Part shown: piece by piece, positions 41,795 through 49,932 of the stretch
How positions within the stretch are numbered: the first letter of the stretch is position 1
Layout of the letters: each line of letters begins with the position of its first letter
Assembly: GCA_944385665.1 (NCBI GenBank)
Contig: CALWYB010000003.1
Span: forward strand, 1 to 64,000
Direction of reading: 5' to 3'
DNA length: 64,000 bases
Source of the DNA: an uncultured Oscillospiraceae bacterium
GTDB lineage: Bacteria; Bacillota; Clostridia; Oscillospirales; Oscillospiraceae
The notes under the pieces: generated by a model
What the model was told of the DNA's origin: nothing
The model's database searches: none
Seen by the model: only the letters and a program-made list of their open reading frames with translations
Program-made: the position numbers and the translations under genes

Positions 41795-42025
41795 ATGAAA
41801 GAGCTTCTGACCTATGTGGCCCGGAATCTGGTGGATCATCCGGAGCAGGTGTCCGTCACCGAAATTGAGGCTGACGGCGAGACCATTCTGGAGCTGCGGG
41901 TGGCCCCGGAGGACACCGGCAAGGTGATCGGCCGCCAGGGCCGCATCGCCAAAGAGATCCGCACATTGATTCGCTCCGTGGCCCAGCGGTCCGGTAAGCG
42001 CGTCTCGGTGGAGATCGTTGATTAA
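41795..42025 (+). CDS. khpA: KH-domain RNA-binding protein KhpA
   Basis: A 76-residue protein with one KH domain containing GKVIGRQGRIAKEIRTLIRS, the GxxG nucleic-acid-binding loop. It matches KhpA (YlqC), a small RNA chaperone that partners KhpB and affects cell division and envelope genes. It lies 18 bp after rpsP. Confidence 0.94.
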   Translation: MKELLTYVARNLVDHPEQVSVTEIEADGETILELRVAPEDTGKVIGRQGRIAKEIRTLIRSVAQRSGKRVSVEIVD

Positions 42026-42043
42026 AGGGCTTCACAAAAACGT

Positions 42044-42075
42044 CTGGCGCAGGTACTTCCTGCGCCAGTGTTTTT
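42044..42075 (+). terminator. Hairpin with U-tract between khpA and rimM
   Basis: A perfect 10-bp stem (42044-42053 with 42059-42068) then TGTTTTT. It may partly terminate before rimM. The loop region reads GGTACTTCC, as in the terminator at 19801-19840. Confidence 0.7.
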
Positions 42076-42097
42076 ATTCCAAAGGAGGTTCCCGCCG

Positions 42098-42595
42098 ATG
42101 AAGGAACAATATCTGGAAGTGGGGAAGGTGACCAACGTCCACGGCCTGATGGGCGAGGTACGGGTCCAGCCCTGGGCCGACTCCCCCGACTTTCTGTGCC
42201 AGTTTAAAACCCTCTATGTGGACAAGACCCACTGGCCCATTGAAGTGGAACGGGCCCGGGTCCACAAGAACATGGTGATTATCAAGTTCCACGGGGTCAC
42301 CGACGTAAACGGCGCCCTGGCCATGCGCAACGCCATCCTCTACATCGACCGCAAGGACGCCAACCTCCCCGAGGGCAGCTTCTTTCTGGCTGACCTGTAC
42401 GGTCTGGAGGTGCGGGACGCGGCCACCGGCGAGGTGCTGGGTAAGGTAGCCGACATTCTCACCCCTCCCGCCAACAATGTGTATGTGGTGCGGGGCGGTG
42501 CGCGGGAGATCATGGTTCCCGCGGTGGACCAGTTCGTCAAAGAGATCAACGTGGACGAGGGCTATATGAAGGTGGCTCTCATCGAAGGTATGTAA
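42098..42595 (+). CDS. rimM: Ribosome maturation factor RimM
   Basis: A 165-residue RimM: N-terminal domain with LEVGKVTNVHGLMGEVRV and a PRC-barrel C-terminal half with GEVLGKVADILTPPANNVYVV. It helps 30S 3'-domain assembly near S19. AAAGGAGG lies 8 bp before ATG 42098. The usual next genes trmD and rplS are missing; a terminator and a convergent gene follow. Confidence 0.95.
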   Translation: MKEQYLEVGKVTNVHGLMGEVRVQPWADSPDFLCQFKTLYVDKTHWPIEVERARVHKNMVIIKFHGVTDVNGALAMRNAILYIDRKDANLPEGSFFLADLYGLEVRDAATGEVLGKVADILTPPANNVYVVRGGAREIMVPAVDQFVKEINVDEGYMKVALIEGM

Positions 42596-42627
42596 AAAAA
42601 TCGCTTCCCGGTGGGAAGCGATTTTTT
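42594..42627. terminator. Bidirectional terminator after rimM
   Basis: A 9-bp core stem (42601-42609 with 42613-42621) extended by an A-run on the left and T7 on the right; serves rimM and the convergent DUF4317 gene. Confidence 0.85.
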
Positions 42628-43760
42628 TATTCCTCGATCTGGACTGGGACGCCGTTGAGCTCTACGCCATCCTCCACCCGCACCAGGATGTACTTTACCC
42701 CGTTGAGCACTCGGGTCTGGACCAGGTCGCTGCGGTCGGGATTCACCTTGATGGTCACGTCGGCGGTCTTCAGCTCCATCCGCTTGGGGTCCACCAGGTT
42801 CCGGGGACTGAGCTGGGCATCCGCCCCGAAGGACTCGTCGTATTTGCCCTCAAAGGCATCCATATGTTCCTGGGAGACGCCGTTGGCGGCCAAAGCCTGG
42901 CGTACCTCCCGCTTGCCTATGACCAAAGGCTCAGACTCATGGCTCTCCTTGTGGTCCTCCATCAGGCCGCACAGCTGGTCGTGGACCGCCTGGACCACCT
43001 GGTAGCTGCACTCCTCCCCCAGGGTGTCGGAGAGCACCGAGGCAAAGGTGGCCTTCTGCGTCTCGGCGGGCATGGGAGCCGGGGTGTGGAAGAGGGCGTC
43101 AATGAGGGCCTCGTGGACATCCTGCACGTCCTTGGAGTAGTACAAGGCGTTATAGAGGTTGGTGCTGCGGTCGTCAAAGGCGGGGAACAGGAAGCCCATC
43201 TCGGGCTGGGCCACCACCCAGTCGGGGGACAGGTTGTGGAACTGGTTTTCCTGCACCGAGTAGCTCAGGGCGGGCTTGGTCTCCTTGATGGGGCAGATGC
43301 TGCACAGGATGTAGGAGTAAACCTCCGAGGAGCTGTCCTCCAGTTCCTCCCCATCTTTGGCTTTGTAGGGCACGTCGTAGGCGTCGTGGACCAGGAGGAC
43401 CAAGTAGTTGGTCTCCATCTGTACCGCTCCGATCACCTTCTGAAAAAACTCCTGCACCGCCTCCTCGTCCTGGAGCTGGGAATTGCGCAGGGTCATCAGG
43501 AGCTTGTGCTCCGCCCCGCTCACCACCTGCTGGGTTTCAAACGTAATGTCCAGCAGATTTTTCCCCAACGTCCCCGACAGGGTCTTTTTCAGCAGGCCCA
43601 GGATCTTGTCGTTCTCCTCCTGAGTCATCAGCCCCAGGGACTGGTCAAACTGGGAGATGATCTCCCCGTTTTGATTTACATAGCACCCACGCACGTGGGA
43701 AATGCCGCTCCGGTCCTGCCGGAAGCGCCGGCGGAGCTCCGCCACTTCTTTTTCGTTCAT
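42627..43760 (-). CDS. DUF4317 family protein
   Basis: A 377-residue soluble protein; ELRRRFRQDRSGISHVRGCYVN at the start and YILCSICPIKETKPALSY in the middle match DUF4317, common in gut Clostridia and of unknown function. The ATG at 43760, preceded by AGGAAA, is the real start; the longer open frame upstream is a GC artefact that would overlap the NifX-like gene. It has no operon partner. Confidence 0.88.
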   Translation of the reverse strand: MNEKEVAELRRRFRQDRSGISHVRGCYVNQNGEIISQFDQSLGLMTQEENDKILGLLKKTLSGTLGKNLLDITFETQQVVSGAEHKLLMTLRNSQLQDEEAVQEFFQKVIGAVQMETNYLVLLVHDAYDVPYKAKDGEELEDSSSEVYSYILCSICPIKETKPALSYSVQENQFHNLSPDWVVAQPEMGFLFPAFDDRSTNLYNALYYSKDVQDVHEALIDALFHTPAPMPAETQKATFASVLSDTLGEECSYQVVQAVHDQLCGLMEDHKESHESEPLVIGKREVRQALAANGVSQEHMDAFEGKYDESFGADAQLSPRNLVDPKRMELKTADVTIKVNPDRSDLVQTRVLNGVKYILVRVEDGVELNGVPVQIEE

Positions 43761-43876
43761 GGAGTTTCCTTTCCTTGCCTCCCGGCATGCAAACCGGGAC
43801 CGTTGGTTTGTCGCGGAGCCTATTATACCACAAAATGGCCGCCCCGGGGCGGGGAATTTGTCACCCCTCCTCCCCC

Positions 43877-43904
43877 TTGCTTTTTCGGAAAAATGCGGTA
43901 CAAT
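43877..43904 (+). promoter_or_regulatory. Promoter of the NifX-like gene
   Basis: TTGCTT (43877-43882), 16-bp spacer, TACAAT (43899-43904). Confidence 0.6.
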
Positions 43905-43922
43905 ACCGGTGAGGTGTAAACT

Positions 43923-44327
43923 ATGAAACTTGCAGTAACCTATGAAAACGGCCAGGTGTTCCAGCACTTCGGCCACTGTGAACAGTTTAAGCTCTATGAG
44001 ATCCAGGACGGAAAAGTGACCTCTTCCCAGGTGGTCAGCGCCGTGGGCAGCGGCCATGGCGCTCTGGCCGGCTTTCTCCAGAACCACGGGGTGGACACCC
44101 TGATCTGCGGCGGCATCGGCGGCGGCGCCCGCACCGCCCTGGCCGAGGCGGGCATCCAGCTCTACCCCGGCGTCTCCGGCGATGCGGACAGCAAGGTGGC
44201 CGACCTGCTGGCGGGCAAGCTGGCCTTCGATCCCGACACCCAGTGCAGCCACCACCACGGGGAGGATCACAACTGCGGCAGCCACTCCTGCGGCGAGGAC
44301 AAGCATGGCTGCGCCGGCAACCACTGA
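43923..44327 (+). CDS. NifX/NifB-associated (dinitrogenase iron-molybdenum cofactor) family protein with His/Cys-rich tail
   Basis: A 134-residue protein: residues 1-100 form the NifX-like fold (KLAVTYENGQVFQHFGHCEQFKLYEI, DTLICGGIGGGARTALAEAG) used to hold Fe-S or metal clusters. The last 30 residues contain eight His and four Cys, including CSHHHGEDHNC and CGEDKHGC, a probable metal-binding tail. No nitrogenase genes are near, so it is likely a general cluster or metal-handling protein. Confidence 0.88.
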   Translation: MKLAVTYENGQVFQHFGHCEQFKLYEIQDGKVTSSQVVSAVGSGHGALAGFLQNHGVDTLICGGIGGGARTALAEAGIQLYPGVSGDADSKVADLLAGKLAFDPDTQCSHHHGEDHNCGSHSCGEDKHGCAGNH

Positions 44328-44328
44328 T

Positions 44329-44383
44329 CCTTTTCTGGAAAGAAAAGGGCCAAAAGAACTTTGTGCGAACCTTCGTTTCGCTC
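44329..44383 (+). repeat. Dispersed intergenic repeat, copy A
   Basis: About 53 bp: hairpin 1 (44329-44336 with 44341-44348), the invariant CAAAAGAACTT (44351-44361) and hairpin 2 (44365-44381). The same architecture and core occur in inverted orientation at 45811-45867. Confidence 0.7.
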
Positions 44384-44406
44384 CGCTGTATCTTCCCTGA
44401 TACGCC

Positions 44407-44443
44407 AAAAATCCGTGACTGGAATTCCAGTCACGGATTTTTT
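44407..44443. terminator. Bidirectional terminator
   Basis: A near-perfect palindrome around GAATTC (stem 44410-44422 with 44427-44439) with A- and T-runs between the NifX-like gene and the HAD-like gene. Confidence 0.9.
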
Positions 44444-44873
44444 ATGTGCTCTGGGTCATGTCGGTGTAGTCGGAAATCACCTGATTGGCCGCTCCCCCGT
44501 CTCCGCCGGGCTGGCCGACATACACCAGGTACAGGTGTTCCTCCTTGGCCGCCTGGAGGACCGCCGGGTCAGTGGTAAAAACCGCCGTGGCCCGGGGGGC
44601 GGTGCGCAGACGCTTGACCGCCTTGTAGTACACCTGGGGGTCCTCCAGGCCGGTACCGTGCTCCTGGGCCTGCATGAGTCCCCGGAAATAGGAGGCCAGC
44701 CCCGCTCCTTCCAGGGCGCGGCGGCAGTCCTCCAGGGGCTGGGCGGTGACCCCGTACATCCAGACCCCTTCCATCTTCATGAGGGACAAAAATTCCTTCA
44801 CCCCACTGCGGGGCGCTCCCGTCTCATCCAGCAGAGCGCCGGGCAGGTGAAAAATAGCTCCTTGCAGCCGCAT
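44442..44873 (-). CDS. HAD-superfamily-like protein with degenerate motif I
   Basis: A 143-residue protein resembling beta-phosphoglucomutase-like HAD proteins. Motif I should be FDLDGVLVD; here it is FHLPGALLD, so both catalytic Asp are replaced by His and Pro. Motif II Thr (YGVTAQP) and motif III Lys (YYKAVKRL) remain, but motif IV (VFTTDP) also lacks its first acid. It is probably not a phosphatase. It follows hisK by 1 bp and ends the histidine operon; a binding or regulatory role is possible. Confidence 0.75.
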   Translation of the reverse strand: MRLQGAIFHLPGALLDETGAPRSGVKEFLSLMKMEGVWMYGVTAQPLEDCRRALEGAGLASYFRGLMQAQEHGTGLEDPQVYYKAVKRLRTAPRATAVFTTDPAVLQAAKEEHLYLVYVGQPGGDGGAANQVISDYTDMTQST

Positions 44874-44874
44874 G

Positions 44875-45711
44875 TTATGTTCCTCCCTTTCGGAATTCGT
44901 CCCAGCCCACCGGCCGCAGGCCGTCTCTGGTCCACAGGTTGGTGTGGGTAAAGCCCGCCGCCCGGGCCAACTCCACCGCTTGGTCAAACCCAAAGCACAG
45001 CTGGGGAGCATGGTGGCAGTCGGAGTTCAGGATGATCTCCCCGCCGAACTCCTTCAGTTTGCGCAGCAGGATCGGACTGGGATAGGGGGTGGTGCGATAG
45101 CCCCGGGCTACGGCCCCGGTGTTGATCTCCAAGGGAACTCCCTGCTTCACCACGTACTCCAGGGCCTCCAGAGCCCGGCGGAGATAGCGGGGGCTGTCCT
45201 CGTCGATGGTATGGACCTGCTCGTTGAACTTAGTGACCAGGTCAAAATGGCCGATCCACTGACACCCGGTCTTTCGGGGCAGGTCGGCCACCAGGTCGTA
45301 GTAGGCGTCGGTGTAGCGGTACCAATCGCCGCCGAAGTACTGGTCCACCGTCTGCTGACTGTCCTGGGCGCTGGCGTCCACATAGCGGCACTGTCCCTCC
45401 TCCAGCCGCAGGCCGTGGACGGAGCCGATGGCATAGTCCAGCCCCTCCGGCTTCTCGCCAAAGTAGTCCAGCTCCAACCCCACAAAGATCTCCATCTTGC
45501 CCCGGTACTCCGCCTGGAGCTTCCGGGCGGTCTCCAGATAGACGGGCACATTCTTTTTGGACAGGCAGAAGTCCTGGCCGTACTCCTCAAAGCTGTGGCC
45601 GGAAAAGCCAAAGTGGGTCATCCCCAGGGCATAGGCTGCCGCCGCCATTTCCTCTAAGGTGCTTTTGCCGTCATCCAAGGTGGAGTGGGTATGAAAATCG
45701 CCAAGCAGCAT
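44875..45711 (-). CDS. hisK: Histidinol-phosphatase, PHP family
   Basis: A 278-residue PHP-domain phosphatase. DFHTHSTLDDG (metal-binding HxH), GFSGHSFEEY, GLELDYFG, GSVHGL, IGHFDLV and NSDCHH give the trinuclear metal set of the HisK/HisJ enzymes that dephosphorylate histidinol phosphate. It lies downstream of hisE, separated by a 156-bp gap containing repeat copy B. Confidence 0.93.
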   Translation of the reverse strand: MLLGDFHTHSTLDDGKSTLEEMAAAAYALGMTHFGFSGHSFEEYGQDFCLSKKNVPVYLETARKLQAEYRGKMEIFVGLELDYFGEKPEGLDYAIGSVHGLRLEEGQCRYVDASAQDSQQTVDQYFGGDWYRYTDAYYDLVADLPRKTGCQWIGHFDLVTKFNEQVHTIDEDSPRYLRRALEALEYVVKQGVPLEINTGAVARGYRTTPYPSPILLRKLKEFGGEIILNSDCHHAPQLCFGFDQAVELARAAGFTHTNLWTRDGLRPVGWDEFRKGGT

Positions 45712-45810
45712 GGTGGATTCTCCTTCCGTAGCGCGTTCTCAGATCATACGAACATTTTCGTGATGGGCTCTTGCTTTCGGGCTTTGAAACCCTCTCAGGC
45801 AAGGGCAGAA

Positions 45811-45867
45811 GCGAAACGAAGTTTCGCAGGAAGTTCTTTTGCCTACTTTTCTTTCAAGAAAAGTAGG
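45811..45867 (-). repeat. Dispersed intergenic repeat, copy B (inverted)
   Basis: Read on the minus strand: hairpin 1 (45842-45852 with 45857-45867, 11 bp, loop of 4), the core CAAAAGAACTT (45831-45841) and hairpin 2 (45811-45817 with 45821-45827, loop GAA). It separates hisE from hisK. Confidence 0.7.
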
Positions 45868-46197
45868 TTAAGAAAAGTCGGAAGCCATTTTCTCCTGCTT
45901 GACCTTGTGGTCGATGACGTGGCGGGAGGCCAGTTCCGCCTTGATCTCGTCCAAGGTGATGCCGGAGGCCACCATCAGCACCATCACGTGGTAGGCCAGG
46001 TCGGCGATCTCATAGACCGTCTCCTTGTGGTCCTGGTCCTTGGCGGCGATGATCACCTCGGTGCACTCCTCGCCCACCTTCTTCAGGATCTTATCCAGGC
46101 CCTTTTCAAACAGATAGGTGGTATAGGAACCCTCGGGACGCTCCTGATTGCGCCCCTCCAGCAGGGCATAGAGCCCCTCATAAGAAAATTCACTCAT
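45868..46197 (-). CDS. hisE: Phosphoribosyl-ATP pyrophosphatase
   Basis: A 109-residue MazG-like enzyme, second step of histidine synthesis. [21 protein letters not shown] and [11 protein letters not shown] with [10 protein letters not shown] carry the acidic metal sites. ATG 46197 lies 1 bp after hisI. hisE and hisI are separate genes here, not the fused HisIE. Confidence 0.95.
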   Translation of the reverse strand: MSEFSYEGLYALLEGRNQERPEGSYTTYLFEKGLDKILKKVGEECTEVIIAAKDQDHKETVYEIADLAYHVMVLMVASGITLDEIKAELASRHVIDHKVKQEKMASDFS

Positions 46198-46198
46198 G

Positions 46199-46537
46199 TC
46201 AGTCTTCCTCGCTCTCATAAATTGGGTTGCCGTCAAAGCAGGAGTCGGTGCCCAGGTGGCAGGCAGGCCCCTCTTTGTTGACCCGCACCAGCAGGGCGTC
46301 CTTGTCGCAGTCGGCCCGCAGCTCCACAATGTGCTGATAATTGCCGCTGGTCTCCCCCTTGAGCCACAGCTCCTGGCGGGAACGGGACCAGAAGCAGGTG
46401 AGCTTGCGCTCCAGGGAAATCTTCAGGGATTCCCGGTTCATATAGGCCAGGGTGAGCACCTTGCCCGTCTTGGCGTCCTGGACGATGGCGGGGATGAGTC
46501 CCCGGTCGTCAAATTTCAAGGTATCCAGATCGATCAT
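46199..46537 (-). CDS. hisI: Phosphoribosyl-AMP cyclohydrolase
   Basis: A 112-residue HisI, third step of the pathway. [29 protein letters not shown] and [23 protein letters not shown] contain the Zn/Mg ligands. ATG 46537 overlaps the hisF stop (ATGA), so it is preferred over GTG 46549. Confidence 0.95.
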   Translation of the reverse strand: MIDLDTLKFDDRGLIPAIVQDAKTGKVLTLAYMNRESLKISLERKLTCFWSRSRQELWLKGETSGNYQHIVELRADCDKDALLVRVNKEGPACHLGTDSCFDGNPIYESEED

Positions 46538-47292
46538 AGCCGTACACACACTCCGTTTCGTCTCAGCTCCGCCTTCAGGTCGGGGATGGCCACCTCACCG
46601 AAGTGGAAGATGCTGGCCGCCAGACCGGCGGACAGCTGGGGCAGCCCCCGGAACAGGTCCACAAAGTCCTGGACTCCACCCGCGCCGCCGGAGGCGATGA
46701 CAGGCACCTTGACGATGGCGCTCACGTCCCGGAGCATTTCAATGTCAAACCCTTTCTTCACCCCGTCGGTGTCGATGGAGTTGACCACCACCTCGCCGGC
46801 CCCCCGGTCCACGCCCTCTTTGATCCACTCCAGAGCGTCCATGCCGGTGTCCACCCGGCCGCCGTTGAGGAATACGTGGTACTTGCCGTCCACCCGCTTG
46901 GCGTCCACCGAGAGCACCACGCACTGGTCGCCGTAGCGCTTGGCGGCCTCGCCTATAAGCTCCGGCCGCTTGATGGCTCCCGAGTTCACCGACACCTTAT
47001 CCGCCCCGCAGGCCAGGACCCGCTCAAAATCCTCCACGCCATTGATGCCACCCCCCACGGTGAGGGGGATAAAGATGGTGGAGGCCACGGCGGTGAGGAT
47101 GTCGGTAAAGAGTTTCCGGCCCTCGAAGGAGGCGGTAATGTCGTAAAAGACCAGCTCGTCCGCCCCGGAGCGGGAGTAGTAATCGGCCAGCTTGACCGGA
47201 TTGGACACGTCCTGGAGGTTCAGGAAGTTGACCCCCTTCACCACCCGGCCGTCCTTGATGTCCAGGCAGGGGATGATTCGTTTGGTCACCAT
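46534..47292 (-). CDS. hisF: Imidazole glycerol phosphate synthase subunit HisF
   Basis: A 252-residue TIM-barrel cyclase. [17 protein letters not shown] opens the protein with the first catalytic Asp; [12 protein letters not shown] carries the second. With HisH it makes imidazole glycerol phosphate and AICAR. It lies 4 bp after hisA. Confidence 0.97.
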   Translation of the reverse strand: MVTKRIIPCLDIKDGRVVKGVNFLNLQDVSNPVKLADYYSRSGADELVFYDITASFEGRKLFTDILTAVASTIFIPLTVGGGINGVEDFERVLACGADKVSVNSGAIKRPELIGEAAKRYGDQCVVLSVDAKRVDGKYHVFLNGGRVDTGMDALEWIKEGVDRGAGEVVVNSIDTDGVKKGFDIEMLRDVSAIVKVPVIASGGAGGVQDFVDLFRGLPQLSAGLAASIFHFGEVAIPDLKAELRRNGVCVRL

Positions 47293-47296
47293 GGTG

Positions 47297-48013
47297 TTAT
47301 CCCTCCATTTCCTTCAGGGCGGTTTTCAGGTCCAGCGCCCCGGTGTACAGGGCCTTGCCCAAAATTGCCCCGTAAAGCCCCAGTTCCTTGAGCCGGACCA
47401 GATCTTCCTTACTGGACACCCCGCCGGAGGCGATCAGGTCCAAGGCAAATTTCTGGGACAACTGGCGGTAAAGGTCCACGTTGGTCCCGGCCAGCATGCC
47501 GTCTTTGGACACGTCGGTGCAGATGACGGTGCTCACGCCCAGCTTACATAGTTTCGCGAAGAAGTCCTCCACGCTATCCTGGGCGGTCTCCAGCCAGCCC
47601 TTGATGGCGATTTTTCCGTCCTTGATGTCCACTCCCACGGCGATGTGGCTGCCAAACTTATTTAAACTCTCCTCCAGGAAGGCGGGATCGGTCACCGCCT
47701 TGGTGCCCAGAATCACCCGCTCCACCCCGGCATCCAGATACTTCTGGATGGTGTCCAGGCTGCGGATGCCGCCGCCGATCTCCACCTTCAAGTTCGTCTT
47801 CTTGCAGATGGCCTCAATGACCGAGTAGTTGGGGGTGGAGCCGTCCTTGGCCCCCTCCAGGTCCACGGTGTGAAGCCACTGGGCTCCGGCCTCCTGAAAC
47901 TGGGCGGCCTGGGCCACCGGGTCATCGTTGTAGACCGTCATCTGGCTATAATCCCCCCGGGTGAGGCGGACCACTTTTTTCTCATACAGGTCAATGGCAG
48001 GCAGTAAAATCAT
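47297..48013 (-). CDS. hisA: Phosphoribosylformimino-AICAR ribotide isomerase HisA
   Basis: A 238-residue TIM barrel homologous to HisF. LLPAIDLYEKKVVRLTRGDYSQMTVYNDDP and CTDVSKDGMLAGTN supply the two catalytic Asp. GGAGG precedes ATG 48013; 4 bp separate it from hisH. Confidence 0.96.
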   Translation of the reverse strand: MILLPAIDLYEKKVVRLTRGDYSQMTVYNDDPVAQAAQFQEAGAQWLHTVDLEGAKDGSTPNYSVIEAICKKTNLKVEIGGGIRSLDTIQKYLDAGVERVILGTKAVTDPAFLEESLNKFGSHIAVGVDIKDGKIAIKGWLETAQDSVEDFFAKLCKLGVSTVICTDVSKDGMLAGTNVDLYRQLSQKFALDLIASGGVSSKEDLVRLKELGLYGAILGKALYTGALDLKTALKEMEG

Positions 48014-48017
48014 GGGT

Positions 48018-48638
48018 TTACCTCCATTGGCAAAATGCCTTCAAGATTTTCAGCCCCACGTCCCCGCTCTTCTCCGGGTGGAACTGGGTGCCGAATACGT
48101 TGTCCTTCTGGACGGCGGCGGTGAGCTCCGGGCCATACTCCGCCGTGGCGGTGCAGCAGTCCCCGCAGTCAAAGCCGGCGAAGGAGTGGACAAAGTACAC
48201 GTGGTCCCCCTCGTTAAGGTCGGCAAAGATGGGGCTGCGGGGCCGATTTTTCGGGAAGTGCAGGCCGTTCCAGCCCATGTGAGGCACGTCCAGCTCCGCG
48301 GGGATCACCGGGCGGATGGGGCGCACCTCCCCGGGGATCAGGCCTAATCCCTGGTGCTCCCCATACTCAAAGGAGCGCTCCAGCAGCAGCTGCATGCCCA
48401 GGCAGATGCCCAGCAGGGGCTTTCCAGCGGCAGCCTGGTCCAGCACCACCTGAAACATCCCCGTCTCCCGCAGCTTGTCCGCCGCGTCGCCGAAGGCGCC
48501 CACGCCGGGGAGAATAATGTGGTCGGCCTGGTCCAGCACAGCTTTGTCCCGGGTGACCACCGCCTCCGCCCCGATGGCGGAGAGGGAACTCTTTAGGGAG
48601 AACAGGTTGCCCACCCCGTAGTCGATGATGGCGATCAT
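48018..48638 (-). CDS. hisH: Imidazole glycerol phosphate synthase subunit HisH
   Basis: A 206-residue class I glutamine amidotransferase that delivers ammonia to HisF. GVGAFGDA (oxyanion), GICLGMQLL (nucleophilic Cys) and GTQFHPEKSGDVG (His, Glu) are intact. It overlaps hisD by 4 bp. Confidence 0.97.
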   Translation of the reverse strand: MIAIIDYGVGNLFSLKSSLSAIGAEAVVTRDKAVLDQADHIILPGVGAFGDAADKLRETGMFQVVLDQAAAGKPLLGICLGMQLLLERSFEYGEHQGLGLIPGEVRPIRPVIPAELDVPHMGWNGLHFPKNRPRSPIFADLNEGDHVYFVHSFAGFDCGDCCTATAEYGPELTAAVQKDNVFGTQFHPEKSGDVGLKILKAFCQWR

Positions 48639-49924
48639 TTCTCCGCCTCCTTCTCGTCAAAGCGGATATCCACCGCCCGGGCATGGGCGGTGAGGCCCTC
48701 CTTCTTGGCAAACAGGCTCACCTGGCGGTACTCCTTTTCCAGAGCCGGCCGGGTGTAGTAGCTGAACTGGGACTTCTTAATGAAGTCGTCCACCGACAGG
48801 GGGCTGTAGAACCGGGCGGTACCCGAAGTGGGCAGGGTGTGGTTGGGCCCGGCAAAGTAGTCCCCCATAGGCTCCGGGTTCCACCGGCCCAGGAAAATGG
48901 AGCCTGCGTTTTTGATTTGACTCAGATAGTCAAAGGGGCTGTCCACGCACAGCTCCAGATGCTCTGGGGCAATGCGGTTGGCCACGTCGATGGCCTGCTC
49001 CAGGTTGGGAGCCACGATGATCTTGCCGTTGTTGTCGATGGAGGCCCGGGCGATCTCCTGGCGCTCCAGCAGAGGGATCTGGCGCTCCAGCTCCTGGGCC
49101 ACCGCCTGGGCCAGCTCTCGGCTCTCGGTGACCAGCACGGCGGAGGCCATCTTGTCGTGCTCCGCCTGGCTGAGCAAATCTGCTGCCACAAAGGCGGGGT
49201 TGGACTTGCCGTCGGCAATAACCAGCACCTCAGAGGGGCCGGCAATCATGTCGATGTTCACCTGTCCGAAGACCTGCTTTTTGGCCTCGGCCACGTAGGC
49301 GTTGCCGGGGCCCACAATCTTGTCCACCTGGGGGATAGACTCCGTCCCATAGGCAAGGGCGGCGATGGCCTGGGCTCCACCCACCTTATAGATCTGGGTA
49401 ACGCCGGCGATCTTGGCGGCGGCCAGAATGGCGGGGTTCACCTTGCCGTCCTTCCCCGGGGGGGTGACCATGACGATCTCCCCCACCCCGGCGATGTGGG
49501 CGGGGATGGCGTTCATCAGCACGGTGGAGGGGTAGGCGGCGGTGCCGCCGGGGACATAGATGCCCACACGGGCCAAGGGCATGATCTTCTGCCCCAGGAT
49601 GACCCCCTCTTTTTCCTCCATGATGAAGCTCTGCCGCTTCTGCTTGGAGTGATAGGCCCGGATGTTCTTGGCCGCCTGCTCCAGGAGGGCCAGAAACTCC
49701 GGCTCCTCAGCGGAGAGAGCCTCGTCCAGCTCCTGCTCCGTCACAGCCAGGGCGGACAGCTCCACCTTGTCAAACTCCCGGGCGTAGTGGTAGAGGGCGG
49801 CGTCCCCCTCGGCCCGCACCCGGCGGATAATCTCCGCCACCGGCTGGGATACATCCTTTACCGCGTCATGGCGCAGGAAGATGTCCTGGTCCCGCACTTC
49901 CTTCATATCATAAATCTTGATCAT
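48635..49924 (-). CDS. hisD: Histidinol dehydrogenase
   Basis: A 429-residue zinc enzyme making histidine from histidinol in two oxidations. VGGAQAIAALAYGTESIPQVDKIVGPGNAYV and DMIAGPSEVLV are the family signature, and QAEHDKMA holds zinc ligands. ATG 49924 is used; a GTG at 49936 overlapping the hisG stop is possible. Confidence 0.95.
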   Translation of the reverse strand: MIKIYDMKEVRDQDIFLRHDAVKDVSQPVAEIIRRVRAEGDAALYHYAREFDKVELSALAVTEQELDEALSAEEPEFLALLEQAAKNIRAYHSKQKRQSFIMEEKEGVILGQKIMPLARVGIYVPGGTAAYPSTVLMNAIPAHIAGVGEIVMVTPPGKDGKVNPAILAAAKIAGVTQIYKVGGAQAIAALAYGTESIPQVDKIVGPGNAYVAEAKKQVFGQVNIDMIAGPSEVLVIADGKSNPAFVAADLLSQAEHDKMASAVLVTESRELAQAVAQELERQIPLLERQEIARASIDNNGKIIVAPNLEQAIDVANRIAPEHLELCVDSPFDYLSQIKNAGSIFLGRWNPEPMGDYFAGPNHTLPTSGTARFYSPLSVDDFIKKSQFSYYTRPALEKEYRQVSLFAKKEGLTAHARAVDIRFDEKEAEK

Positions 49925-49932
49925 AGGCCGCC

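Noticed and set aside
44329..44396. Insertion-sequence terminal repeats enclosing hisK
   Set aside because: No transposase, target duplication or boundary is visible; the copies look like small palindromic units instead.
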